64,000 nt of DNA from Streptomyces noursei ATCC 11455. GTDB lineage: Bacteria > Actinomycetota > Actinomycetes > Streptomycetales > Streptomycetaceae. The stretch is taken from positions 4,402,001-4,466,000 of the forward strand of contig NZ_CP011533.1 of NCBI RefSeq assembly GCF_001704275.1, in the 5' to 3' direction. The position numbers and the translations under genes were made by a program. The notes below the pieces were generated by a model. It had not been told where the DNA came from, did no database searches, and saw only the letters and a program-made list of their open reading frames with translations. Positions 54,909 to 64,000 of this stretch are shown here, piece by piece (positions within the stretch are counted from its first letter, which is position 1; every line of letters starts with the position of its first letter).

Positions 54909-55389
54909 GTTCTGTCCCCCTATCGCTACGCAACTCGCGCTTCCGCGAACTTCGCGGACTTTTACGGTGCAGCGATCGGGAAATCTCTGTGGATCTTGAC
55001 CCAAATCTGTGGACAACTCCGCGGCTGTGAATATCCCCGTCACCTATTCCAGCGACGGAGGGCCACTTCTGAGGCGCATGGGAAGCCTCCGCAGAGCAGC
55101 CCAACAACTACCCTGCGTGATGGCATATGCATGACAGAAGCGCACGCCGACAACGTGCGAAGAACGGCTGCATCAGGGGCCCACGGCAGAAAAAGCGTCC
55201 GGACATGCGACGACCCCCGCCGGGGGGGAGAGCGGGGGTCGTCCCCACGGCCGACTCGGGGGGGGAGGAGCCGGACCGGGTTAGCACGGTCGCGAACGAT
55301 CCGTGACTTCCATGGTGTACCCGAGAGCCTTCTCAGGCAAACCCACGCGCCACACCTTACGCCGAATGGTGGGCGCCTATGCTCGCCCC
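54909..55389. promoter_or_regulatory. divergent region with a terminator-like hairpin
   Basis: About 480 bases between the Tad operon (minus) and the HAD gene (plus). The part next to ssd is AT-richer and probably its promoter. At 55209-55243 a perfect 12-bp stem (GACGACCCCCGC / GCGGGGGTCGTC, 11-base loop) resembles a terminator although no annotated gene ends there, so a short untranslated RNA or attenuator is possible. Confidence 0.45.
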
Positions 55390-56298
55390 GTGGAAAACCA
55401 CTCCGTGCCTCACTCGACTCCCCGTACTGCCGCGTTCTTCGACTTGGACAAGACCGTCATTGCAAAGTCGAGCACGCTGACCTTCAGCAAGTCCTTCTAC
55501 CAAGGCGGCCTGATCAATCGGCGGGCCGTACTGCGCACCGCGTACGCCCAGTTCGTGTTCCTCGCGGGCGGCGCCGATCACGACCAGATGGAGCGGATGC
55601 GCGAATATCTCTCGTCGCTGTGCCGCGGCTGGGACGTGGCCCAGGTCCGGGAGATCGTCGCCGAAACCCTGCACGATCTCATCGACCCGATCATTTACGA
55701 CGAAGCCGCCTCGCTCATCGAGGAACACCACGCGGCCGGACGGGACGTCGTGATCGTCTCCACCTCCGGCGCCGAGGTCGTCGAGCCGATCGGTGAACTC
55801 CTGGGCGCGGACCGGGTGGTGGCCACCAGAATGGTGGTCGGCGACGACGGCCGCTTCACCGGAGAAGTGGAGTATTACGCCTACGGGCCCACCAAGGCGG
55901 AGGCCGTCCGGGAACTCGCCGCGTCCGAGGGATACGACCTCCAGCGCTGCTACGCGTACAGCGACTCGATCACCGATGTGCCGATGCTGGAAACGGTCGG
56001 CAACCCCTGCGCGGTCAATCCGGACCGGGCGCTGCGCCGCGAGGCGACCGCCCGCGGCTGGCCGGTGGTCACCTTCAGCCGACCGGTGCCGCTCAAGAAG
56101 CGGCTGCCCACCCTGGCGATGCCCTCCCGCCCGGTGATCACCGCCGTCGCCGCGGTCGGCGCGGCGGCCGCCACCGCAACCCTGGTCTGGTACGCGAGCC
56201 GCCGCAATACGGGAAAGAAACGGCTTGCCGTATTGCCCGTATTTGCGGGCAAACGTAAAGATCTGCGGGCTGGGGTTCCGCTCCTCCCCCATGAGTAG
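55390..56298 (+). CDS. HAD-IB family hydrolase (phosphoserine-phosphatase-like)
   Basis: A protein of about 302 residues. FFDLDKTVIAKSSTLTF is the HAD motif I (DxDxT), VIVSTSGAEVVEPI motif II, and the Lys/Asp region CYAYSDSITDVPML motifs III/IV. A C-terminal hydrophobic helix (VITAVAAVGAAAATATLVWYA) followed by Lys/Arg suggests membrane attachment. It is the equivalent of Rv3661 next to ssd. GTG at 55390 directly precedes the expected N-terminus and a possible -10 (TATGCT) lies just before it, so the mRNA may be leaderless; an ATG at 55366 is the alternative. Confidence 0.88.
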   Translation: MENHSVPHSTPRTAAFFDLDKTVIAKSSTLTFSKSFYQGGLINRRAVLRTAYAQFVFLAGGADHDQMERMREYLSSLCRGWDVAQVREIVAETLHDLIDPIIYDEAASLIEEHHAAGRDVVIVSTSGAEVVEPIGELLGADRVVATRMVVGDDGRFTGEVEYYAYGPTKAEAVRELAASEGYDLQRCYAYSDSITDVPMLETVGNPCAVNPDRALRREATARGWPVVTFSRPVPLKKRLPTLAMPSRPVITAVAAVGAAAATATLVWYASRRNTGKKRLAVLPVFAGKRKDLRAGVPLLPHE

Positions 56299-56505
56299 TA
56301 CAAAGGACTTAACGGCCCGCGAGACCAAGGACATCCGAGAGGAACGCCTTTAACGCATCGAGGCCCACGGACCGACGCATGAATGCCGAGCACCCACGCG
56401 ACGCCGACCCGTCGATTACGGGCCAGCCGCACCAGGTAAGCGGACAACGAATCCGACCTGATGGGCAAAAATCCGTGCACGCTTGGTAACTCGACAGACG
56501 TGCCA

Positions 56506-56535
56506 GCGGCGGTACCTCAGGGTTGGTACCGCCGC
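56506..56535. terminator. hairpin between convergent HAD and Fic-like genes
   Basis: Perfect 11-bp stem GCGGCGGTACC / GGTACCGCCGC with an 8-base loop in the 266-base gap between the two convergent genes. The rest of the gap shows no gene. Confidence 0.7.
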
Positions 56536-56564
56536 AACCCGTGTCGGGGCCGTGCGCCGCGTCG

Positions 56565-57422
56565 TTACGCCGCACCGCGCTGCAGCGCCTCGCAGACCGC
56601 CGTGCTCTCCCGTACACCCAGCTCGACCGCGCGCCCGCAGTGGGCGATCCACTGCGCCATGCCTTCCGGGGTGCCCGAGACGTACCCCTGGAGGGCCGCC
56701 GTGTAGGCCGCGCTCCCCTGTTCCGCGTGCCCGACCTCGGCCGGGCAGATCGCCTTCGGGTCCAGACCGCTGCCGACCAGCACGATCCGCTCCGCCGTCC
56801 GCGCGACCAGCCCGTTGTACGAGCCGAAGGGCCGCAGCGCCATCAGTTCGCCGTGCACCACCGCGGCCGTCACCAGGGCCGGCGCCGCGGTGCCCGCCAG
56901 CAGCAGCCGGGACAGCCCGTCCAACCGCCCTGCGACCTCGTCGGCGTCCGGCAACGGCAGCTCGACCAGCGGCTCGTCCACCGGCTCGGCACCCTGCCGG
57001 GGCCGCCCTACCGTCTCGTCGTCCACACCGCCGCCGGCCGCGACCAGATGGAGCCGGGCCAGCACCCGCAGCGGCGACTGCCGCCAGACGCTCAGCAGTT
57101 GGCCCGCCTCGGCGGTCAGCCGCAGCGCCGCGCCGACCGTGCGCGGCTCGCCCCCGGCACCGAAGTCGGTGCGCCGCCGGACCTCTTCCAGCGCCCAGTC
57201 CGCCCCGGAGAGCGCCGCGGAGGCCCGGGCCCCGCGCAGCGCCGCCTCGGCGGTGATCTCGGTGCTGCGGCGTCGCATGACCCGGTGCCCGTAGACCCGG
57301 TCGACGGCCTTGCGGACGGAGTCCACGGAGTCGGCGACCCCCGGGAGCGACGCCAGGGGCGCGAGCGGGTCGTTGCTCGCCTGCGGGGGTTCGGGGGGCG
57401 TCCCCCCGGAGATTCCAGCCAT
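56565..57422 (-). CDS. Fic-like protein with degenerate active-site motif
   Basis: A 285-residue helical protein. Around residues 190-220 it reads HGELMALRPFGSYNGLVART, which aligns with the Fic signature HPFxxGNGRxxR but lacks the catalytic His (Arg in its place) and the GNGR core (YNGL). Fic enzymes transfer AMP or other groups to proteins; this one is probably inactive in that reaction or does something else. The position between HAD-IB and a CooC-like ATPase matches Rv3662c and neighbouring genes in other actinobacteria. ATG at 57422; no clear ribosome site. Confidence 0.65.
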   Translation of the reverse strand: MAGISGGTPPEPPQASNDPLAPLASLPGVADSVDSVRKAVDRVYGHRVMRRRSTEITAEAALRGARASAALSGADWALEEVRRRTDFGAGGEPRTVGAALRLTAEAGQLLSVWRQSPLRVLARLHLVAAGGGVDDETVGRPRQGAEPVDEPLVELPLPDADEVAGRLDGLSRLLLAGTAAPALVTAAVVHGELMALRPFGSYNGLVARTAERIVLVGSGLDPKAICPAEVGHAEQGSAAYTAALQGYVSGTPEGMAQWIAHCGRAVELGVRESTAVCEALQRGAA

Positions 57423-57522
57423 GAGGACGACCCTACGCACCACCAGGCCGGACCCCTCGAAGGAGTGGTCTTCTTCACGTAAACCACCCGCCGAGAGGTT
57501 TGCCACACCTAGCCTGCCGAAC

Positions 57523-58509
57523 ATGAAGATCGCTTTCGTAGGCAAGGGCGGCAGTGGCAAGACCACGCTGTCCTCCCTGTTCATCCGGCACCTCGCCGCG
57601 GCCCGGATCCCCGTCATCGCGGTGGACGCCGACATCAACCAGCACCTGGGCGTCGCGCTCGGCATGGACGAGGCGGAGGCCGCCGCACTGCCCGCGATGG
57701 GCGCTCAGCTCCCGTTGATCAAGGACTACTTGCGTGGCGACAACCCCCGCATCCCGTCCACCGAGACGATGATCAAGACCACTCCTCCCGGTGAGGGGTC
57801 GCGGCTGCTGCGGGTCTGCGAGGACAACCCGGTCTACGACGCCTGCGCGCGGGCGCTGGCCCTCGACGACGGGGCGGTGCGGCTGCTGGCCACCGGCCCG
57901 TTCACCGAGTCCGATCTGGGCGTGGCCTGCTACCACTCCAAGGTCGGCGCGGTCGAGCTGTACCTGAACCACCTCGTCGACGGCCGCAGGGAGTACGTCG
58001 TCGTCGACATGACCGCCGGATCGGACTCCTTCGCCTCCGGGATGTTCACCCGTTTCGACATGACCTTCCTGGTCGCCGAGCCGACCCGTAAGGGCATCGC
58101 GGTCTACCGCCAGTACAAGGAGTACGCGCGGGACTTCGGCGTCCCGTTGAAGGTCGTCGGAAACAAGGTCCAGGGGGCGGACGATCTGGCGTTCCTGCGT
58201 GCCGAGGTGGGCGAGGACCTGCTGGTGTGCGTCGGTCACTCGGACTGGGTGCGGGCCGTGGAGAAGGGGCGTCCGGCCCCCTTCGCCCTCCTGGAGGAGG
58301 CCAACCGCCGTGCCCTGGAGGGCCTGCACGACACCGCCGATGCCTCCTACGAGCGCCGCGACTGGGAGCGCTACACACGCCAGATGGTGCACTTCCACCT
58401 GAAGAACGCGGAGAGCTGGGGCAACGCCAAGACCGGGGCCGACCTGGCGGCCCAGGTCGACCCCGCCTTCGTGCTCTTCGAGGGGGCGGCTACCCCACAA
58501 CCGGCGTGA
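57523..58509 (+). CDS. CooC/MinD-like ATP-binding protein
   Basis: A 328-residue P-loop ATPase. The deviant Walker A is FVGKGGSGKTTLSSLF at the very N-terminus, followed by VIAVDADINQHLG and VVVDMTAGSDSFASG. This is the CooC-type group often linked to metallocentre assembly, but no metal enzyme genes lie nearby, so the role is unknown. ATG at 57523 with no clear ribosome site. Its 3' end overlaps the convergent deacetylase-like gene by 20 bases. Confidence 0.85.
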   Translation: MKIAFVGKGGSGKTTLSSLFIRHLAAARIPVIAVDADINQHLGVALGMDEAEAAALPAMGAQLPLIKDYLRGDNPRIPSTETMIKTTPPGEGSRLLRVCEDNPVYDACARALALDDGAVRLLATGPFTESDLGVACYHSKVGAVELYLNHLVDGRREYVVVDMTAGSDSFASGMFTRFDMTFLVAEPTRKGIAVYRQYKEYARDFGVPLKVVGNKVQGADDLAFLRAEVGEDLLVCVGHSDWVRAVEKGRPAPFALLEEANRRALEGLHDTADASYERRDWERYTRQMVHFHLKNAESWGNAKTGADLAAQVDPAFVLFEGAATPQPA

Positions 58510-59761
58510 TCCGGGCGGCCGGCGCCGGACCGGATGCCTCCGGGGTATCGGAGAGGTACACCGCCCAGCCGTCCTCCGGCGCCCGGCCCACCGGCAGGTC
58601 CTGGAGCTTGGCCAGCACCTGCGGGTCCTGGACGTCCAGCCAGTCGCTCAACTGCTTGAAGCTGACACAGCGCACGCCTTCACGGGGGCAGATCTCCTTG
58701 ATCGCCTCTTCGACGGCCTTCATGTAGGTGCCGCCGTTCCACGACTCGAAGTGGTCGCCGACGAACAGCGGGGCGCGATTGCCCTGGAAGGCCCGCTCGA
58801 AGGCGTCCAGGATGCCGTCGCGCATCTGCCGGCCCCAGATGGCGTGCATCGCGCGGTTGCCATGGGTGGAGCCGGACTGGTTGGCCAGGAAGTTGTAGTC
58901 CATCGAGAGCGCCTCGTAGCCCCGGCCGGGGAACGGTATCTGCTGGAGCGGGAAGTTCCACAGGCCGTCGATCTTCCGTGGCCAGATCTGCAGACCGCCC
59001 GACGAGCTGGCGTCGTAGCGGAAGCCCATCTCCTTGGCCGCGGGTATCAGATTGCGCTGCCCCTCCAGACAGGGGGCGCGCCCGCCGACCAGCTCCTTGG
59101 CGTAGTCGAACGGGAGCGGCGGCTCGTCCCTGAGGCCGGAGTTGGTCTTCCAGTTCCGGACGAACGACACGGCCTGTTCGATCTCGCTGTGCCAGTCCTC
59201 CGGCGTCCACCTGCCGACCCCGTTGCGGCCGCAGAAGTGGCCGTTGAAGTGGGTGCCTATCTCGTTGCCGTCCTCCCAGGCACCGCGCATCTGGGCCAGG
59301 GTGTCCTTGATCCCCCGGAGGTCGTTGAAGCCGATCGCCGAGGAGCCGACGGGGTGGCCGGGCGGTTCGTAGAGCTCCGCCTTCGCGCTGGGGAGCAGAT
59401 AGACGCCGCTGAGGAAGTACGTCATCGTCGCGCTGTATTTCTTGCCGACGGCGCGGAAGTGGGAGAACAGCTTCTGGCCGTCCTCGCCGGCGCCGTCCCA
59501 GGAGAACACCACGAACTGCGGTGGTCGGCTGCCCGGATCGAGGCGCATGGGCCGGGGTTGGTGGGGCTGCGCCCCGGTGTACGCGGTGGAGCCGTCGCCT
59601 ATGAGGCGGAGCGGGTGGGCGGCCGGACCTCCGGCGGGTTCCGCGCGCCCTTTGGTGGTGCTCTGCCACGGCCCGTCCTGGGTCGCCGCGGAGCAGCCGG
59701 CTATCGCCGCCAGTGCCACCGCCGCCGCGATGCGCACTGTCGTCTTCGATATGACTGGCAT
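58490..59761 (-). CDS. polysaccharide-deacetylase-like lipoprotein
   Basis: A 423-residue protein with a lipoprotein signal (AAAVALAAIAGCSAA, lipobox IAGC). The mature part looks like a NodB-type deacetylase fold: FVVFSWDGAGEDGQKLFSHF at the first strand (catalytic Asp region), EIGTHFNGHFCG as the His-containing metal motif, and the late strand PLFVGDHFESWNGG. The spacing is unlike classical peptidoglycan deacetylases, so substrate and activity are open. ATG at 59761 with GAGGTGG upstream. Confidence 0.78.
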   Translation of the reverse strand: MPVISKTTVRIAAAVALAAIAGCSAATQDGPWQSTTKGRAEPAGGPAAHPLRLIGDGSTAYTGAQPHQPRPMRLDPGSRPPQFVVFSWDGAGEDGQKLFSHFRAVGKKYSATMTYFLSGVYLLPSAKAELYEPPGHPVGSSAIGFNDLRGIKDTLAQMRGAWEDGNEIGTHFNGHFCGRNGVGRWTPEDWHSEIEQAVSFVRNWKTNSGLRDEPPLPFDYAKELVGGRAPCLEGQRNLIPAAKEMGFRYDASSSGGLQIWPRKIDGLWNFPLQQIPFPGRGYEALSMDYNFLANQSGSTHGNRAMHAIWGRQMRDGILDAFERAFQGNRAPLFVGDHFESWNGGTYMKAVEEAIKEICPREGVRCVSFKQLSDWLDVQDPQVLAKLQDLPVGRAPEDGWAVYLSDTPEASGPAPAARITPVVG

Positions 59762-60080
59762 CGGCCACCTCATTCCTGGTGCACACGGCACCATGGGATA
59801 AATCAGGACGAACCTGAAGAAACTCCTATATCCATTAACAGGTGAACAAAAGAGCACGACGAAAGTCGGCTTATTCACTCGATAGATGGAATGACTGCGC
59901 CATTTGCCCCAAAAGCCTTCTCGGGGTCTTTACGCATCATTACGATTCATTTACCGATGCTTGAGAGTCACCGGCCCGTCACCCACCGCGGCGCCCGCCG
60001 GCCGGCTCGCTCCCGCCGCAGCACACCGCCGCCCCGCGATCGCGCCCGAGGCCGACCGCGCCGCCCCGGAGGAGACGGGA
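59762..60080. promoter_or_regulatory. divergent AT-rich promoter region
   Basis: About 320 bases between the divergent deacetylase-like and SulP genes. The stretch 59800-59960 is much more AT-rich than anything nearby, as expected for promoters. Specific boxes are not clear enough to name. Confidence 0.45.
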
Positions 60081-62399
60081 ATGTCGCAGATCCAGAAGTC
60101 ACCGCAACCGCCGACCGAGCTCCCGCCGGAGCCCCACACCCGCTCCACGGCCGCACCTCGCCGAAGGCCGGCAGCCGCGGCCTGGCGGCGGGACCTCTCC
60201 GCCTCGGCCGTGGTCTTCCTGCTGGCCGTCCCGCTGTCGCTGGGCGTTGCCCTGGCCACCGGAGCCCCGCTCCAGGCCGGGCTGGTCGCCGCGGCCGTCG
60301 GCGGGATCGTCGCCGGGCTCCTGGGCGGCGCGCCGCTCCAGGTGACCGGCGCCGCCACTGGCCTTCTGGTGGTCACCGCCGACCTCGTCCAGCGCTTCGG
60401 CTGGCGGGCCACCTGCCTGGTCACGATCCTGGCCGGGCTGGCGCAACTCGCCCTCGGGGCGCTGCGGGTGGCCCGCGCGGCGCTCGCCGTCAGCCCGGCG
60501 ATCGTGCACGGCATGCTCGCCGGCATCGGCGTCACCATCGCCATCGGGCAGCTCCACGTGGTGCTCGGCGGCAGCCCCGACAGCTCGGCCGTCGACAACG
60601 CCGCCGCGCTGCCCGACCAGCTGGCGCATCCGCACGCCACCGCGCTGCTGATCGGGGCCGTCACGGTCGCCGTGCTGGCCGGCTGGCCGCGGCTGCCGGG
60701 CCGCGCCGGGCGCTGGGCGCGGCTGCTGCCGGCGCCGCTGGCCGCGGTGCTCGCCGCGACCGCGGTCGGCATGGGGGCGACGGTGCCGCGCGTCGAGCTG
60801 CCGTCCTGGCGGCTGCCCGAGCCGCCCGTGTTGCCCGACGCCTCGCTCGCCGCCCTGGTCACGGCCGTGCTGACGGTCACCCTCGTCGCCAGCATGGAGT
60901 CGCTGCTGTCCGCGGTGGCGGTGGATCGGCTGGCCGCCGAACGACCGGGGACGCCTCCGGGACGGCCCCGACTCAACCGCGAGCTGGCCGCTCAGGGCCT
61001 GGCGAACGTCGTTTCCGGCCTTCTGGGGGGCCTTCCGGTCTCCGGCGGCGCGATCCGCGGCTCGGCCAATGTGCGGGCCGGTGCGGCCACCCGCCGGGCG
61101 ACCGTGCTGCACGGCGTCTGGGTGCTGCTCTGCGCGGGGCTGCTGGCCGGGGTGCTGGAGCTGATCCCGCTGGCCGCCCTGGCCGCACTGGTGATGGTCG
61201 TCGGGGTGCGGATGGTCAGCTTCGCGCACCTCAAGCACGTGCAGCGGCACCGCGAATTCCCGGTGTACGCAGCCACGCTGGGCGCCGTGGCGCTCTTCGG
61301 CGTGCTGCCCGGGGTCGTGACGGGCATCGCGGTCGGGATCTTCCTGGCGCTGCGGCGGCTGACCCACACCCGGGTCCGGGTGACGGAGGAGGCCGGCCGC
61401 CACCGGGTGTGCGTCAGCGGCCAGTTGACCTTCCTGGCGGTGCCGCGGCTGACCCGGGGCCTGGCGCAGGTGCCGCCGGGCGCCGACGCCGTCGTCGAGC
61501 TGTGCGGGTCGTTCATGGACCACGCCGCCTACGAGGCGCTGCAGTCCTGGGCGATCGCCCATCGGGCGACCGGGGGATCAGTGACCCTCGGGGGCCGCTC
61601 CGGCCGCCCGCTCGCCGAGCCGGCCAGCACGCACTCCTGCCGGCCGTGGACACCCTGGCGCAACCACCACTGCACCCGCCCCGCCCCTGACCGCACGGCG
61701 GCGCGGCACAGCGGCAGCCAACTGCTGGGCGGGGTCAGCGCGTTCCAGCGGCACACCGCCCCGCTGGTGCGCGAGGAGCTGGCCCGGCTGGCGCGGGAGG
61801 GCCAGCGCCCCACCCAGCTCTTCCTGACCTGCGCCGATTCCCGGCTGGTGACGAGCATGATCACGTCGAGCGGGCCGGGCGATCTGTTCACCGTGCGCAA
61901 CGTCGGCAATCTGATGCCGCCGCCCGGCGCGGACGCCTCCTGCGACTCCGTGGGCGCCGCGGTCGAGTACGCGGTCGAGGTGCTGCGGGTCGACTCGATC
62001 ACCGTCTGCGGGCACTCCGGCTGTGGCGCCATGGCGGCACTCCTCGACGCGGCCGGCTCCCCGCCGCCGTCAAACGACGCCACCCCGCTCGCCCGTTGGC
62101 TGCGGCACGGCCGCCCGAGCCTGGCCCGGATGGCGCGGATCGGGCGGTTGGGCCGGGGCGAAGTCGCCCTCGCCGAGCGGCCGGTGGCCGACGACCAGGA
62201 GCGACTGGCGCTGGTCAACGTGCGGCAGCAGCTGGACCACCTACGGGCGCACCCGTGCGTCGCCCGCCGGATGGCCGAGGGAACCCTCACCCTGCACGGC
62301 ATGTACTTCCACGTCGCCGAGGCCCAGGCGTACCTGTTGGACGAGCGCAGCGGACGGTTCCGCGCGGTGCGCGCCGACGTCCCGGCGATCGGCGTCTGA
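60081..62399 (+). CDS. SulP-family anion transporter fused to beta-carbonic anhydrase
   Basis: A 772-residue fusion. Residues about 35-470 hold 10-12 hydrophobic segments with SulP features (VFLLAVPLSLGVALATGAP, NVVSGLLGGLPVSGGAIRGS) and a short STAS-like part (VCVSGQLTFLAVPRL...AVVELCGSFMDHAAYEAL). Residues about 545-772 are a beta-class carbonic anhydrase with the zinc ligands in FLTCADSRL and CGHSGCGAM. The pairing suggests bicarbonate transport coupled to CO2/bicarbonate conversion. ATG at 60081 with GGAGGAGACGGG upstream. Confidence 0.92.
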   Translation: MSQIQKSPQPPTELPPEPHTRSTAAPRRRPAAAAWRRDLSASAVVFLLAVPLSLGVALATGAPLQAGLVAAAVGGIVAGLLGGAPLQVTGAATGLLVVTADLVQRFGWRATCLVTILAGLAQLALGALRVARAALAVSPAIVHGMLAGIGVTIAIGQLHVVLGGSPDSSAVDNAAALPDQLAHPHATALLIGAVTVAVLAGWPRLPGRAGRWARLLPAPLAAVLAATAVGMGATVPRVELPSWRLPEPPVLPDASLAALVTAVLTVTLVASMESLLSAVAVDRLAAERPGTPPGRPRLNRELAAQGLANVVSGLLGGLPVSGGAIRGSANVRAGAATRRATVLHGVWVLLCAGLLAGVLELIPLAALAALVMVVGVRMVSFAHLKHVQRHREFPVYAATLGAVALFGVLPGVVTGIAVGIFLALRRLTHTRVRVTEEAGRHRVCVSGQLTFLAVPRLTRGLAQVPPGADAVVELCGSFMDHAAYEALQSWAIAHRATGGSVTLGGRSGRPLAEPASTHSCRPWTPWRNHHCTRPAPDRTAARHSGSQLLGGVSAFQRHTAPLVREELARLAREGQRPTQLFLTCADSRLVTSMITSSGPGDLFTVRNVGNLMPPPGADASCDSVGAAVEYAVEVLRVDSITVCGHSGCGAMAALLDAAGSPPPSNDATPLARWLRHGRPSLARMARIGRLGRGEVALAERPVADDQERLALVNVRQQLDHLRAHPCVARRMAEGTLTLHGMYFHVAEAQAYLLDERSGRFRAVRADVPAIGV

Positions 62400-62547
62400 C
62401 CTGCGCAGGGACACCCGAACGGCCCTCCGAGGGACCAGATTCGGACAGGTCTACACCAATAGTTGTCCACAGACCTTGTCAGGGTCGGCCGCGGGCTGAT
62501 GAGCTATGACCCGGGACACATCGCACGCCCTGGGATTGGGAGATGTC

Positions 62548-64000
<1,453 letters not shown>

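Overview
The window comes from a Streptomyces-type actinomycete. GC is very high, GTG and TTG starts are common, and a conserved actinobacterial core block is present: holB, MFS-tmk, topA, hppA, apgA-bldG, the DUF1998 helicase, a Tad/Flp-like pilus operon, a HAD-IB hydrolase, a Fic-like protein and acs. That gene order is familiar from S. coelicolor and, in part, from mycobacteria (established knowledge recalled, not searched).

Layout. 1-6785: ordinary flank (HSL-type hydrolase cut by the window edge, DeoR regulator, RidA, arylamine N-acetyltransferase, membrane acyltransferase, GDPD, YbaK). 6855-27303: a complete-looking thiopeptide (pyridine-forming RiPP) gene cluster. 28031-28104: tRNA-Thr(CGT). 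28186-49189: peptidase lipoprotein, DNA replication/topology genes, pyrophosphatase, BldG switch, helicase. 49193-54908: Tad-like secretion operon on the minus strand. 55390-64000: HAD hydrolase, degenerate Fic protein, CooC-like ATPase, deacetylase-like lipoprotein, SulP-carbonic anhydrase fusion and the 5' part of acs.

The thiopeptide cluster is the accessory system here. A long plus-strand operon (9731-26354) encodes two YcaO cyclodehydratases, three E1-like/leader-binding proteins (one fused to a nitroreductase-like domain), a second nitroreductase-like dehydrogenase, a split LanB (glutamylation and elimination proteins), three precursor peptides, a TbtD-type pyridine synthase, a B12-type radical SAM methyltransferase, a DUF5825-like protein and a small alpha/beta-barrel-like protein. 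A divergent minus operon carries a P450, a 135-residue unknown and a SAM methyltransferase. A thiostrepton-resistance-type 23S rRNA methyltransferase closes the cluster. No exporter and no pathway regulator is visible, but the first operon gene has a TTA codon at position 8, which suggests bldA control.

The most interesting point is the precursor set. Two copies encode the same 51-residue peptide, whose core starts STTTTGCTTSSC. The third shares the leader but has core SCVGCAGSCSSTSSSS. By ring-size rules the third fits a 26-membered macrocycle (Ser1/Ser10, as in nosiheptide) and the first two fit a 35-membered one (Ser1/Ser13, as in berninamycin). One enzyme set may therefore make two different thiopeptide scaffolds, neither of which I recognise as a described product.
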